Positions 42,643 to 51,267 of a DNA stretch of 64,000 nt are shown here, one piece after another. Position numbers and translations under genes: made by a program. Origin of the DNA: Nocardia miyunensis NBRC 108239 (GTDB taxonomy: Bacteria > Actinomycetota > Actinomycetes > Mycobacteriales > Mycobacteriaceae). How positions within the stretch are numbered: the first letter of the stretch is position 1; the number at the start of each line of letters is the position of its first letter. The notes below the pieces were generated by a model that saw nothing but the letters and a program-made list of their open reading frames with translations, made no database searches and was not told the DNA's origin. The stretch spans positions 97,683 through 161,682 of the forward strand of contig NZ_BDBQ01000044.1 of the NCBI RefSeq assembly GCF_001613065.1, given 5' to 3'.

Positions 42643-43857
42643 TTACCGTGGCGCCAAACCCATGCGATGCGCCAGCCCGCGCAGTTCACGGCCGGTGTGA
42701 TCGTGGGCGGCCGTAGGCAGTAGACCGGTCACGGTCTCGCGAACCAACGGATTGTTGCGCACATACTGCGGCGCGAGTTGCTCTGCGGTGACTAGAGATT
42801 CAACGCTTCGGCCACGAGTTTCGCGGTCGGTTGCCAATGCCCGGCCGAGGTCGGCATGAAAAGTTGCCTGCCAGGACAGGAGCGGAATCGCCGCAGCGCG
42901 AACATCATTGGCGAGTTCGGCCACCTTCGCCCCGTCACCCAGCTCTGTGGCCAGCGAGACCCGCCACAGCCCTACGTTGTCCGGCCCGAAGTACAGACCG
43001 GCGAAATTTTCGTGCCGCTCGGGGAGCCGCTGGGCCAGCTCGCCAGCTGCTGCGATGTGATCGTGGGTGCGTGGTACATCCCGTTGGACCGCGCACGCCA
43101 GCGCCGCGATGAAATGCAGTGTGCCAGCGACCTGTACCGCATTGGGCCCAGGGACACCGGCCAGCTGATCGGCGGCCCGTACAGCCAGTTCGTATTGTCG
43201 CTGCCTGGCTCCTGGTCCGCCCATGATGCCGCGCAGATATGCCGCGTACCCTAGCCATTCGGGTTCATCCAGCACCTGCGCACAGTCGTGTGCCTGCCGT
43301 ACGGCCATCATCGGCAACCCGCGGACACCGAGATTCTTGCAGACCGATGCAGCAGCCCGGTAAACGTGGATCAGCGCAACCAGCGCATCGTGACGACGCC
43401 GGGATTCACGCACATAGCAGGCGTGTAGTTCGCTGAGAAGGCCCGGCAGCACATAACCCATCGCGGCATAGTCGGCGTTCTCCCGCAACGCCATGTTGAG
43501 GTTGGAAACCTCAGCGGCCAGCTCGGGCCACGGCCGCACGGCGCCACCGGGGTCCTCACCGAGATCGTAAGTCTCCAATGCTGTCTCGACTCCGGCGATT
43601 GCCGCATGAGCCTCACCGGAGAGCGGGTCGGCCGGGGCGAAAGGCTGACCGGTTATCTCCTGCGGGGCCACTCGCAGTGCAGAAGCGAGAGCCTCGAGCA
43701 GTCGCCGGCTGTCCACGTATTTGTCGCCACGCTCGAGCTTGCCGAGGTAGCCGTACGAGATTCCGGAAAGTCCAGCGGCAGCCTCCAAGCTCAGCCCCCG
43801 CCAAGCCCGGATCTCTCGCAACCTACGACCGACGTCGTTCGGCCGACTCTCGCTCAT
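42643..43857 (-). CDS. XRE-type transcriptional regulator with long C-terminal domain
   Basis: 404 residues. The N-terminal HTH reads GRRLREIRAWRGLSLEAAAGLSG with SYGYLGKLERGDKYV as recognition helix; residues 80-404 form a helical TPR-like region (QAHDCAQVLDEPEWLGYAAYL, LPERHENFAGLYFG). Such actinobacterial regulators (BldC/SARP-neighbour type) sense small ligands or control small downstream genes. The three short minus-strand genes behind it are the likely targets. Confidence 0.75.
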   Translation of the reverse strand: MSESRPNDVGRRLREIRAWRGLSLEAAAGLSGISYGYLGKLERGDKYVDSRRLLEALASALRVAPQEITGQPFAPADPLSGEAHAAIAGVETALETYDLGEDPGGAVRPWPELAAEVSNLNMALRENADYAAMGYVLPGLLSELHACYVRESRRRHDALVALIHVYRAAASVCKNLGVRGLPMMAVRQAHDCAQVLDEPEWLGYAAYLRGIMGGPGARQRQYELAVRAADQLAGVPGPNAVQVAGTLHFIAALACAVQRDVPRTHDHIAAAGELAQRLPERHENFAGLYFGPDNVGLWRVSLATELGDGAKVAELANDVRAAAIPLLSWQATFHADLGRALATDRETRGRSVESLVTAEQLAPQYVRNNPLVRETVTGLLPTAAHDHTGRELRGLAHRMGLAPR

Positions 43858-44160
43858 AAGTCAAGGCTACGGACATGCTCATGGGGCGTAAAGGCGGTAC
43901 CAGGCGCTACGTCATGCCGACAACGCACTCGACACACGTCCGATCTCACTACGCGCTAGGCAATTACGCACGGCCTCGTGCTCAGGATGTCCGGGGCCCC
44001 GTATTCGAAGTGTCAGCCGAGACCCGTTCTGAGACAGGATTCTTCGTGATTCTGGGCCGAGACTCCTTTGCCCGACGCACATCCCGCGAAACCAGCACGG
44101 TGCGATTGGGGGGCTCATCGTGTCCATGGTCCGCCCCGGCCACCGCGCACGAAGCCGATA
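43858..44160. other. Gap between the XRE gene and rsmI
   Basis: No feature recognised; no repeat or protein-like frame. Some sequence here must carry the XRE promoter (43858 onward). Confidence 0.4.
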
Positions 44161-45009
44161 TCAGTCGGACCGTGCGGTGAGTACCGCGTCGTAGAGTTCG
44201 CGCCGGGATGTGCCATTGGCGGCGGCGACCTCGGCGCAGGCGTCCTTGAGGCGGAGTCCTTTGGCGACAAGGGATTCGACTCGGTCGACGAGGTCCGCGG
44301 GTTCGGCCGAAACCGGTTGCGCGCCTTCGAGAACGACGGTGATCTCGCCGCGCGCCCCCTCGACGGCCCAGTCGGCGAGTTCGGCGAGGGAGCCGCGGAC
44401 GACCTCCTCGTAGGTCTTGGTCAGCTCGCGGCAGACCGCGGCGCGGCGCGACGGGCCGAGCACTTCGACGGCGTCGGCGAGGCAGGCGGCCAGGCGGTGC
44501 GGGGCCTCGAAGAAGACCACGGCGCGGGGCTCGGCGGCGAGGGTGCTCAGCCACTGTTTGCGCTGACCGCTCTTGCGGGGGGCGAAGCCGTCGAAACAGA
44601 AGCGTTCCATCGGCAGCCCGGACAGGGCCAGTGCGGTCGTCACCGCGGACGGCCCGGGCAGGCACGTCACCGGCAGATCCCGCTCGACGCAGGCCGCGAC
44701 CATCCGATAGCCGGGATCGCTCACCGACGGCATGCCCGCGTCGGTGACCAGCAGGACCGTTCGGCCCCCGGCGATCTCGTCCAGCAGGACCGGGATGCGG
44801 GCGGCCTCGACGTGGTCGTAGAAGCTGACCACGCGACCGGTGATCTCCACGCCGAGCGCCTTGGCCAGGGCACGGGTCCGGCGGGTGTCCTCGGCGGCGA
44901 CGACATCCGCCGAGGCGAGCGCGTCCCGCAGACGCTGTGAGGCATCGCCGATCTCACCCATCGGCGTCGCCGCCAGCATCAACCGCCCGGTGCCCACACT
45001 GGTATCCAC
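44161..45009 (-). CDS. rsmI: 16S rRNA (cytidine1402-2'-O)-methyltransferase
   Basis: 282 residues from GTG 45009. GRLMLAATPMGEIGDASQRL, EDTRRTRALAKALG, TDAGMPSVSDPGYRMV, CLPGPSAVTTALALSG and CFDGFAPRKSGQRKQWL are the tetrapyrrole-methylase-fold blocks of RsmI. It shares a 39-bp divergent promoter region with pmt, as in mycobacteria. An ATG at 45020 is out of frame. Confidence 0.93.
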   Translation of the reverse strand: MDTSVGTGRLMLAATPMGEIGDASQRLRDALASADVVAAEDTRRTRALAKALGVEITGRVVSFYDHVEAARIPVLLDEIAGGRTVLLVTDAGMPSVSDPGYRMVAACVERDLPVTCLPGPSAVTTALALSGLPMERFCFDGFAPRKSGQRKQWLSTLAAEPRAVVFFEAPHRLAACLADAVEVLGPSRRAAVCRELTKTYEEVVRGSLAELADWAVEGARGEITVVLEGAQPVSAEPADLVDRVESLVAKGLRLKDACAEVAAANGTSRRELYDAVLTARSD

Positions 45010-45048
45010 ATCGTCACCATAGGCCCGACCCCACTTAGACTCGTCTTC

Positions 45049-46629
45049 GTGACCCAGCTGACGGACGTGCGACCGCCGCTCGGCGCGGGCCCCTCGAGTC
45101 CGGCGCCGCGGCGCCCCTCCCCCGATTTCGGCCCCATCGATCGCGCGCGCGGCTGGGTCGTCACCGCATTCCTGACCGCGATCGCCGCGATCACCCGGTT
45201 CACGATGCTGAACTATCCGACCGATGCGGGCACACCCGTGTTCGACGAGAAGCATTACGCCCCGCAGGCCTGGCAGATGGTCACCGGCGGCGGCATCGAG
45301 GACAATCCGGGTTTCGGCCTGGTGGTGCATCCGCCGGTCGGTAAGCAGATGATCGGGCTGGGCGAGGCGCTGTTCGGTTATTCGCCGGTCGGCTGGCGCT
45401 TCGCCGCGGCGCTGTTCGGTTCGGTGATCGTGCTGCTGGTCATCCGCATCACCCGCCGGATGACGCGCTCCACCCTGCTCGGCGCGATCGCCGGAATCCT
45501 GTTGATCTGCGACGGCGTGACGTTCGTGTCCTCGCGCATCGGCATGCTGGACATCTTCCAGGCCGGATTCGTCCTGGCGGCGTTCGGCTGCCTGATCGTC
45601 GACCGCGACGTGGTGCGGGAACGTCTGGCGCGCGCCGACGCCGAGGGGCGGATCGCGTTGAGCCAGTGGGGTCCTCGGCTGGGTGTGCGGTGGTGGCGGT
45701 TCGGCGCCGGCCTGCTGCTGGGCATGTCGACCGGGGTGAAGTGGTCGGGCCTGTACTACATCGTCGCGTTCGGGCTGCTGTCGGTGTTCTTCGACGTGGC
45801 CGCCCGGCGCGCGTACGGGGTGGTGCGGCCGTGGGTCGGCACCATCGTGCGCGATGTCGTCCCGGCGCTGTACGCCCTGGTCGCGATCGCGCTGCTGGTC
45901 TATCTGGGCACCTGGGGCATGTGGTTCGCCGGCGAGGACGGTTACGACCGCTATTCGGTCGGCAACGCCATCGGCACGGGCGGAACCTGGTCCTGGATAC
46001 CCGACGCGCTGCGATCGCTCTGGCACAATCAGGGCGAATCGCTGAAATTCCATGAGGGACTGACCAATTCGGCCGGTAACCATCATCCGTGGGAGTCCAA
46101 GCCGTGGTCGTGGCCGATGGGTCTGCGGCCGATGCTGTACTACTACGCCGACAACGGCGTCACCGGCTGCGGCCAGGCGGTGTGCGTGAAGGCGGTCATG
46201 CTGATCGGCACCCCGGCGATGTGGTGGCTGTCGCTGCCGATGCTGGTCTGGGGCATCTGGCGCACGGTGACCCGTTTCGACTGGCGTTACGCCGCGATGC
46301 TGGTCGGCTACCTGGCGGGCCTGCTGCCCTGGTTCATGGACCTGGACCGCCAGATGTACTTCTTCTACGCCGTCCCGATGGCCCCGTTCCTGGTGATGGG
46401 CCTGGCCATCGCCCTCGGCGACATCCTCGGCCCCGCACCCTTCGCCCGCGCCCCCAACGGCCACCGCTTCCTGCTCACCAGCGAACGCCAGAGCCTGGGC
46501 TTGCTCCTGGTCAGCCTCTACGTGGCCATCGTCATAGCGAACTACGCCTGGCTCTGGCCCATCATGACCGCCCTGCCCATCACCGTGGACAGCTGGCACA
46601 ACCACCTCCTGCTACCCAGCTGGCGTTAG
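45049..46629 (+). CDS. pmt: Dolichyl-phosphate-mannose--protein mannosyltransferase (GT39)
   Basis: 526 residues from GTG 45049. FDEKHYAPQAWQMVTGGG (the Asp-Glu catalytic pair in the first outer loop) and HPPVGKQMIGLGEALFG are GT39 signatures, followed by about ten hydrophobic segments and WMWL-type turns. It adds mannose to secreted proteins using polyprenyl-phosphomannose. Divergent from rsmI. Confidence 0.93.
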   Translation: MTQLTDVRPPLGAGPSSPAPRRPSPDFGPIDRARGWVVTAFLTAIAAITRFTMLNYPTDAGTPVFDEKHYAPQAWQMVTGGGIEDNPGFGLVVHPPVGKQMIGLGEALFGYSPVGWRFAAALFGSVIVLLVIRITRRMTRSTLLGAIAGILLICDGVTFVSSRIGMLDIFQAGFVLAAFGCLIVDRDVVRERLARADAEGRIALSQWGPRLGVRWWRFGAGLLLGMSTGVKWSGLYYIVAFGLLSVFFDVAARRAYGVVRPWVGTIVRDVVPALYALVAIALLVYLGTWGMWFAGEDGYDRYSVGNAIGTGGTWSWIPDALRSLWHNQGESLKFHEGLTNSAGNHHPWESKPWSWPMGLRPMLYYYADNGVTGCGQAVCVKAVMLIGTPAMWWLSLPMLVWGIWRTVTRFDWRYAAMLVGYLAGLLPWFMDLDRQMYFFYAVPMAPFLVMGLAIALGDILGPAPFARAPNGHRFLLTSERQSLGLLLVSLYVAIVIANYAWLWPIMTALPITVDSWHNHLLLPSWR

Positions 46630-46660
46630 CCCGCGAGGTCGAGCCGGCGGACCGGGCCGG

Positions 46661-47725
46661 TCACCGCGAATCGCCGTCCAGGCTCGACGCCGGAACCGTC
46701 TCGACGCCGGGAGCGTCGGTTCGGGTCAGATCGAAGATGACCGTGCGCAATTCGCTGATGATCTCGTCGGTCTCGGCGACCAGCGGCTCCAGCGTCGATC
46801 GCATGCCGGGATGGCGGCTCATCGCCGAGGCGAGCAGGAGCCCGAGCCCGAACACTCGATTGAGCGTGCGGTCGTGCAGGTCCGCGGCCATCCGGGTCTG
46901 CTCGTCGTACCGGGTCAGCGCCTTCTCGGTGACCACCCGGTCATCCATGCTCGCGAGGATGCTGGCGCGCATGTGGTTGGCCGCATCGGCGATCGCGGCG
47001 ATCTCGACCGGCCCGTTCCGCTCGATCTCGAGCGCGTAGTTCCCTTCCGACACTGCCTGCAGTTGTCCGACCAGGCGCGTGACCGGCCTGTTCACCAGTC
47101 GCGGCAGCACCGTGAAGGCCGTCACCACCATCACCAGCAGGAGCGCGATCGAAACGTAGGTCGCGGCCTTGGCGACCTGCTGCGCGGCGGACACCCGGTG
47201 CAGTTCACGCGCGGCCATATCGTCGGTCACCGCCTGAAGCCGGGCGGCCTCGTCGCGAACGGTGTCGAACAGGCCTTTGCCGAGCAGCGCCAAGGATTCG
47301 ACCTGGTCCTCGGGCACCGCACCGGCCGCTCGAGCGGCAATTTCGGGTTGGGCCGCCGTCGTCTCCCAGGCATTCGCGGCAGTCGACACGGCGTCGAGCG
47401 CTGCCGTGGCCCGGACGTCGCCGTCGAGAACCTGCCGCAGCCGGGTCTGCATCTGCGCGGCGTCGGCGCGCCCCTGGGTGTAGGGCTGGAGAAACACCGG
47501 GTCACCGGTCAGCAGGAAACCGCGCTGCCCCGTCTCCTGATTAACATAGGCTCGCAACAGCGCCGAGGCGGACCGCTGTGCCACGAAAACGCGATTGTTC
47601 AGATCAGCAACCGCCCGACCGGCGACCATGCTGTTCACCACCGCCGACGCGGCAGATATCCCGAACAGCACCACGAGCGTCACGATGATCACCGAAAATA
47701 CTCGTCGTATCGACATCCGAGCCAA
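46661..47725 (-). CDS. CHASE3-HAMP sensor with DHp helix but no ATPase domain
   Basis: 354 residues. Two membrane helices (10-30, 187-208) bracket a CHASE3 domain (NQETGQRGFLLTGDPVFLQP); a HAMP linker follows (VNRPVTRLVGQLQAV); DLHDRTLNRVFGLGL (His284) is the DHp helix of NarL/HisKA_3-type kinases. Only about 55 residues remain after it, with no N/G1/G2 ATP-binding boxes, so it cannot phosphorylate alone. It may work with a separate ATPase or as a pure signal adaptor. Confidence 0.75.
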   Translation of the reverse strand: MARMSIRRVFSVIIVTLVVLFGISAASAVVNSMVAGRAVADLNNRVFVAQRSASALLRAYVNQETGQRGFLLTGDPVFLQPYTQGRADAAQMQTRLRQVLDGDVRATAALDAVSTAANAWETTAAQPEIAARAAGAVPEDQVESLALLGKGLFDTVRDEAARLQAVTDDMAARELHRVSAAQQVAKAATYVSIALLLVMVVTAFTVLPRLVNRPVTRLVGQLQAVSEGNYALEIERNGPVEIAAIADAANHMRASILASMDDRVVTEKALTRYDEQTRMAADLHDRTLNRVFGLGLLLASAMSRHPGMRSTLEPLVAETDEIISELRTVIFDLTRTDAPGVETVPASSLDGDSR

Positions 47726-47851
47726 CAGGACCGATCACCGCCGATCGCAGCAGAAGCAACGCGACACCCGGAACGCACCGAGGTCGATTCTCGCCCTCGA
47801 TTCTCCGACGAGCCGGATTGCAGAGCAACAGGCCGCCCCGGCAGAGCCGGA

Positions 47852-48208
47852 CTACTCGGCCAGAGCCGCGCGAACGTAACGCAGGGCGGCCTCGTCGTCC
47901 AGGCCCAGTCGCCGAATGACCGCGACGTAGTCGGTGGCGGCCCGGCCCGCGGCGTCCTGGGTGGGGTCGCCGGAGGAGGCGATGAAGGAACCGAGCCGAC
48001 CCCGGGTTTCCAGGACGCCGTCCTGTTCCAGCTCGCGGTAGGCGCGGGCGACGGTGTTGGGGGCCAGGCCCAGCTGGACGGCGAGGGCTCGGACGGTCGG
48101 GATCTTGGTTCCGGCGGTCAGTTCGCCCGAGCGGACCCGGGCGACGATGCCCTGGCGCAGCTGTTCGTAGGGTGGGACCGCCGAATGGTGGTCGACCGGG
48201 ATATCCAT
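47852..48208 (-). CDS. GntR family regulator (YtrA subfamily)
   Basis: 118 residues. YEQLRQGIVARVRSGELTAG and TKIPTVRALAVQLGLAPNTVARAYRELEQDG (split TKIPTVRALAVQLG, NTVARAYRELEQDG) form the winged helix; there is almost no C-terminal effector domain, as in the YtrA group. It starts 9 bp after arcA on the same strand and probably controls this operon or a transporter elsewhere. Confidence 0.85.
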   Translation of the reverse strand: MDIPVDHHSAVPPYEQLRQGIVARVRSGELTAGTKIPTVRALAVQLGLAPNTVARAYRELEQDGVLETRGRLGSFIASSGDPTQDAAGRAATDYVAVIRRLGLDDEAALRYVRAALAE

Positions 48209-48216
48209 CGGCGCCT

Positions 48217-49446
48217 CTACATTTCGTCCCTGGTCAGCGGGCAGGACAGACAGCGTGGCCCGCCGCGGCCGGAACCCAGTTCGGAACCCGGAATCGTGAG
48301 CACTTCGACCCCCGCGTCGGCCAGTCTGGCATTCGTATTCTCGTTGCGTTCGTAGGCCACGACCACCCCCGGGGCGAGAGCCAGCGTGTTGTTGCCGTCG
48401 TCCCACTGTTCGCGCTCGGCGGTGATGCCGTCGAGCCCGGTGTCGATGACGCGCAGTTTGCCGATTCCCATCGCCTCCGCCGCGGCCGGGAGGAACGGCT
48501 CGGGCCCGCGCATATCCACCGAACCGTCGTCGCGAACGGCGATCGTGAAGGCGCACAACGAATCCCGCACCGCCGGGTACATCACCACCGCATCGGAGTC
48601 CACCATCGTGCACACGGTGTCCAGATGCATGGTGGCGCGGTTCTGCACGATCGGAACCACCAGCACGGTGTGCGCGAGACTGTCCTCGAACAGGCTGCGC
48701 GCCAACGCTTCCGCGCCCGCCGGAGAGGTGCGCTCCCCGACGCCGATGGCCACCACGCCCGGGGCGAGCAGCAGCACGTCACCGCCCTCCATCGGCGCGA
48801 TATGCGATTCGTACGCCCGGCGCACGCCCAGGAACCGCGGATGGAAGGCGTAGATCAGATCGGTGAGCGAGGTCTCCCGGGCACGGGCGGGCAGCGCGAG
48901 CGAGGTGATGGCGACCTTGCGCCCGACCCAGAACGAGGAGTCCCGGGTGAACAGCAGATTCGGCAGCGGGTCGATGACGAAGTCGGTGCCGTGGTGCATG
49001 CGCCGCACCAGCGAGGCGGCGTCGGGCTCGAACGGCAATTCGTCGAATGTCATTCCCGCCATGAGGATTCGGGCCAGTTCCGGTGCGGGCACCCCGCGCA
49101 GATGGGCTTTGAGCTCCTCGGCGAGAGTGAATCCGATGCGTCGCGCGTCCACCGCGGCGGTGATGCCCATGCTGCGGCCCGCGCCGCTGACGGCCAGGGT
49201 GTCGGTCAGCAGATCAGACAGCAGCAGGACCTCGACCCCGCGGCCGCGCAGCACATCGACGAAGATGTCGTGCTCCTGCTGAGCCCGCTCCACCCACGGA
49301 ATGGCATCGAACAGCAACTGGTCGTTGTTGCGCGGGGTGAGTCGCCGCAGTTCGTCACCGGGCCGATGCAGCAGTACCGAACGCAGCGTCCCGACCTCGG
49401 ATGTCACGGAAAACGGTCGCCCCTCCGGCACACCATCGGTTTCCAT
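48217..49446 (-). CDS. arcA: Arginine deiminase
   Basis: 409 residues from ATG 49446 (a GTG 21 bp upstream is possible). VGTLRSVLLHRPGDELRRLT, FTRDSSFW, PMEGGDVLLL, HLDTVCTMVD, EQWDDGNNTLALAPG and GGPRCLSCPL (catalytic Cys near the end) are the ADI blocks. It converts arginine to citrulline and ammonia; no otc or ckt gene adjoins, so it may serve acid resistance or nitrogen supply. Close in sequence order to the mycobacterial arcA-neighbourhood. Confidence 0.93.
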   Translation of the reverse strand: METDGVPEGRPFSVTSEVGTLRSVLLHRPGDELRRLTPRNNDQLLFDAIPWVERAQQEHDIFVDVLRGRGVEVLLLSDLLTDTLAVSGAGRSMGITAAVDARRIGFTLAEELKAHLRGVPAPELARILMAGMTFDELPFEPDAASLVRRMHHGTDFVIDPLPNLLFTRDSSFWVGRKVAITSLALPARARETSLTDLIYAFHPRFLGVRRAYESHIAPMEGGDVLLLAPGVVAIGVGERTSPAGAEALARSLFEDSLAHTVLVVPIVQNRATMHLDTVCTMVDSDAVVMYPAVRDSLCAFTIAVRDDGSVDMRGPEPFLPAAAEAMGIGKLRVIDTGLDGITAEREQWDDGNNTLALAPGVVVAYERNENTNARLADAGVEVLTIPGSELGSGRGGPRCLSCPLTRDEM

Positions 49447-49539
49447 GATTCGACCGTAGTAGCCCACAGCCCCGATGGCACGGAATTCGCTGTCCGTGCG
49501 CGAGAGACCACCCTCACGATTCCGGGCCGAACACCGCGT

Positions 49540-49559
49540 ACCTCGAGTATTGTTGAGGT
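49540..49559. promoter_or_regulatory. SoxR box abutting the soxR start codon
   Basis: ACCTCGAGTATTGTTGAGGT is an imperfect inverted repeat like the CCTCAA-N-TTGAGG SoxR box. It ends on the base before ATG 49560, so a downstream start or leaderless transcript must be considered. Confidence 0.65.
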
Positions 49560-50084
49560 ATGCAGCACACCACCTGGCAGGCGAAGGAGCTCACTCCCGG
49601 ACAACTGTCCGACCGTAGTGGAGTCGCGGTGTCTGCGCTGCATTTCTACGAACGCGAGGGCCTGATCAGCAGCCGCCGCACGAGTGGCAATCAGCGCCGC
49701 TATCCGCGGGAGACTTTGCGGCGAGTCGCGTTCATCCGCATCTCACAGCGAGTCGGCATACCGCTCAGCGAGATTCGCGAGGCCCTGCACACCCTACCGG
49801 AGAGCCGCACCCCCAATCGCAAGGATTGGGAACGACTGTCCACGATCTGGCGGCAGGATCTCGATCAACGCATCGAACAGCTGATCCGCCTGCGGGACAG
49901 CGTCAGCAGCTGCATCGGCTGCGGCTGCCTGTCCCTGGCCAGCTGCCGCATCGTCAACTTCCACGACCGCCTCGGCGACGAGGGCCCGGGCGCGCGCGTC
50001 CTGGACGTCAACCTGAACAACGACCAGTGCGGCCCGTCCTGCGAAGAGCAAGCCGAACCCTGCGCCGAGCAAGCCGGAGCCTGA
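49560..50084 (+). CDS. soxR: Redox-sensing transcriptional activator SoxR
   Basis: 174 residues. MerR HTH SDRSGVAVSALHFYEREGLI and RRYPRETLRRVAFIRI, then the [2Fe-2S] site CIGCGCLSLASC (Cys118, 121, 123, 129). The acidic, Cys-containing tail beyond 150 is unusual. It responds to redox-cycling compounds; in actinobacteria it controls a few efflux and monooxygenase genes. GTG at codon 24 (SGVAV) is a possible shorter start given the box position. Confidence 0.93.
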   Translation: MQHTTWQAKELTPGQLSDRSGVAVSALHFYEREGLISSRRTSGNQRRYPRETLRRVAFIRISQRVGIPLSEIREALHTLPESRTPNRKDWERLSTIWRQDLDQRIEQLIRLRDSVSSCIGCGCLSLASCRIVNFHDRLGDEGPGARVLDVNLNNDQCGPSCEEQAEPCAEQAGA

Positions 50085-50270
50085 CCGATTCAGCGGACGC
50101 CCGAAAGAACTACGCCAGCCCTCACATCTGGTTCCAACACCCCGGACAACATCGACCTGTTCGCGGCCCGTCCCGTCGCTCGGACGCGTGGCGGGTGCGC
50201 GGAACGAGTGCCCGACACGGGGCCGAGCGACGGGACTCAGGGGCCGCGAACCGCCGGAGCGGAGGCCGAA

Positions 50271-51140
50271 TTACAGGTTCGAGCTCCCGATCCGCTGGTA
50301 GATGGCGTTGAATCCGTCGTTGGCCCGGCGCATCGCGATCTCGTACGGCCAGGCGAACTTTCGCGCCCACCAGTACCCGAATCGCACTTCGAACGAGGTG
50401 TGCACCAGGAAGCGGTTGCGCTCGATACCGCGCAGGATGATCGCGGCGACCTGCTCGGGCGTCTTGGCATGACGCTGAAACTGCTTGATATACCGCTGAA
50501 TCCGGGGATCTTCCTGATTCACCCCGGCGATCTCCACGGTGCGCACCAGCGGAGTGTCCACCGCGCCGGGCACCACCAGACGCACCGCGATCCCGTGCCG
50601 CGCCAGATCGAAACGCAGCACCTCCGACAGCCCGCGCACACCGAATTTCGAGGCGCTGTAGGCCGCATGCCACGGGAAGGCCAGCAGTCCGGCCGCCGAG
50701 GACACGTTCACCAGCGCGCCGCCGCGCCCGGCCCGGACCATCGGCGGCACGAAATTCTCGATGACGTGGATCGGGCCCATCAGATTGACGTCCACCATCC
50801 GACGCCAGTGCCGGTGCTCGAGATTCTCCACCGTGCCCCAGGCCGAGGTCCCGGCGATGTTCATCACCACGTCGAGACTGCCGTGCTGATCATGCACCTC
50901 CGCCGCGAAGGCGGTGACCGCGTCGTAGTCGGTGAGGTCCACGGGCTTCGCGGACAGCACCTTGCCGCCGCCGTCGCCGATGACCCGCACCGTGTCCGCC
51001 AGCCCGTCGGCGTCGATATCGGTCAGCACCAGCTCCGCGCCCTCGCGCGCGGCGGCCAGCGCCGTCGCCCGGCCGATGCCGCTGGCTGCGCCGGTGATCA
51101 GGACCTTCTTACCGCTGACGGATTTCAGGCGCTCGTGCAC
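50271..51140 (-). CDS. SDR family oxidoreductase
   Basis: 289 residues from GTG 51140 with GAGGAA 6 bp upstream. LITGAASGIGRATALAA, MNIAGTS, VSSAAGLLAF and YSASKFGVRGL (catalytic Tyr/Lys) define a classical SDR; the extended C-terminus (FGYWWARKFAWPYEIAMRRA) is typical of the alpha-pinene/steroid-type long SDRs of mycobacteria. Substrate unknown. 127 bp before the pimC-like gene on the same strand. Confidence 0.87.
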   Translation of the reverse strand: MHERLKSVSGKKVLITGAASGIGRATALAAAREGAELVLTDIDADGLADTVRVIGDGGGKVLSAKPVDLTDYDAVTAFAAEVHDQHGSLDVVMNIAGTSAWGTVENLEHRHWRRMVDVNLMGPIHVIENFVPPMVRAGRGGALVNVSSAAGLLAFPWHAAYSASKFGVRGLSEVLRFDLARHGIAVRLVVPGAVDTPLVRTVEIAGVNQEDPRIQRYIKQFQRHAKTPEQVAAIILRGIERNRFLVHTSFEVRFGYWWARKFAWPYEIAMRRANDGFNAIYQRIGSSNL

Positions 51141-51267
51141 ACCGTTCCTCGAATACTCAATGCGGTCGCCGAGCCGATCCGGATGATCGGCGCTCGGCGC
51201 GCCCGACCTCTTGCCGTGCTCTCCAGGAGCATACGGGGTACACCTGTGCGCGGCCGGGATCCGTCGT

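Noticed and set aside
43875..44180. Plus-strand 101-residue frame between XRE and rsmI
   Set aside because: Low-complexity Ser/Arg composition, no ribosome site and overlap with rsmI end.
45010..46605. Long in-frame extension upstream of rsmI
   Set aside because: It is antisense to the pmt gene and Gln/His/Arg-rich; RsmI homology begins at GTG 45009.
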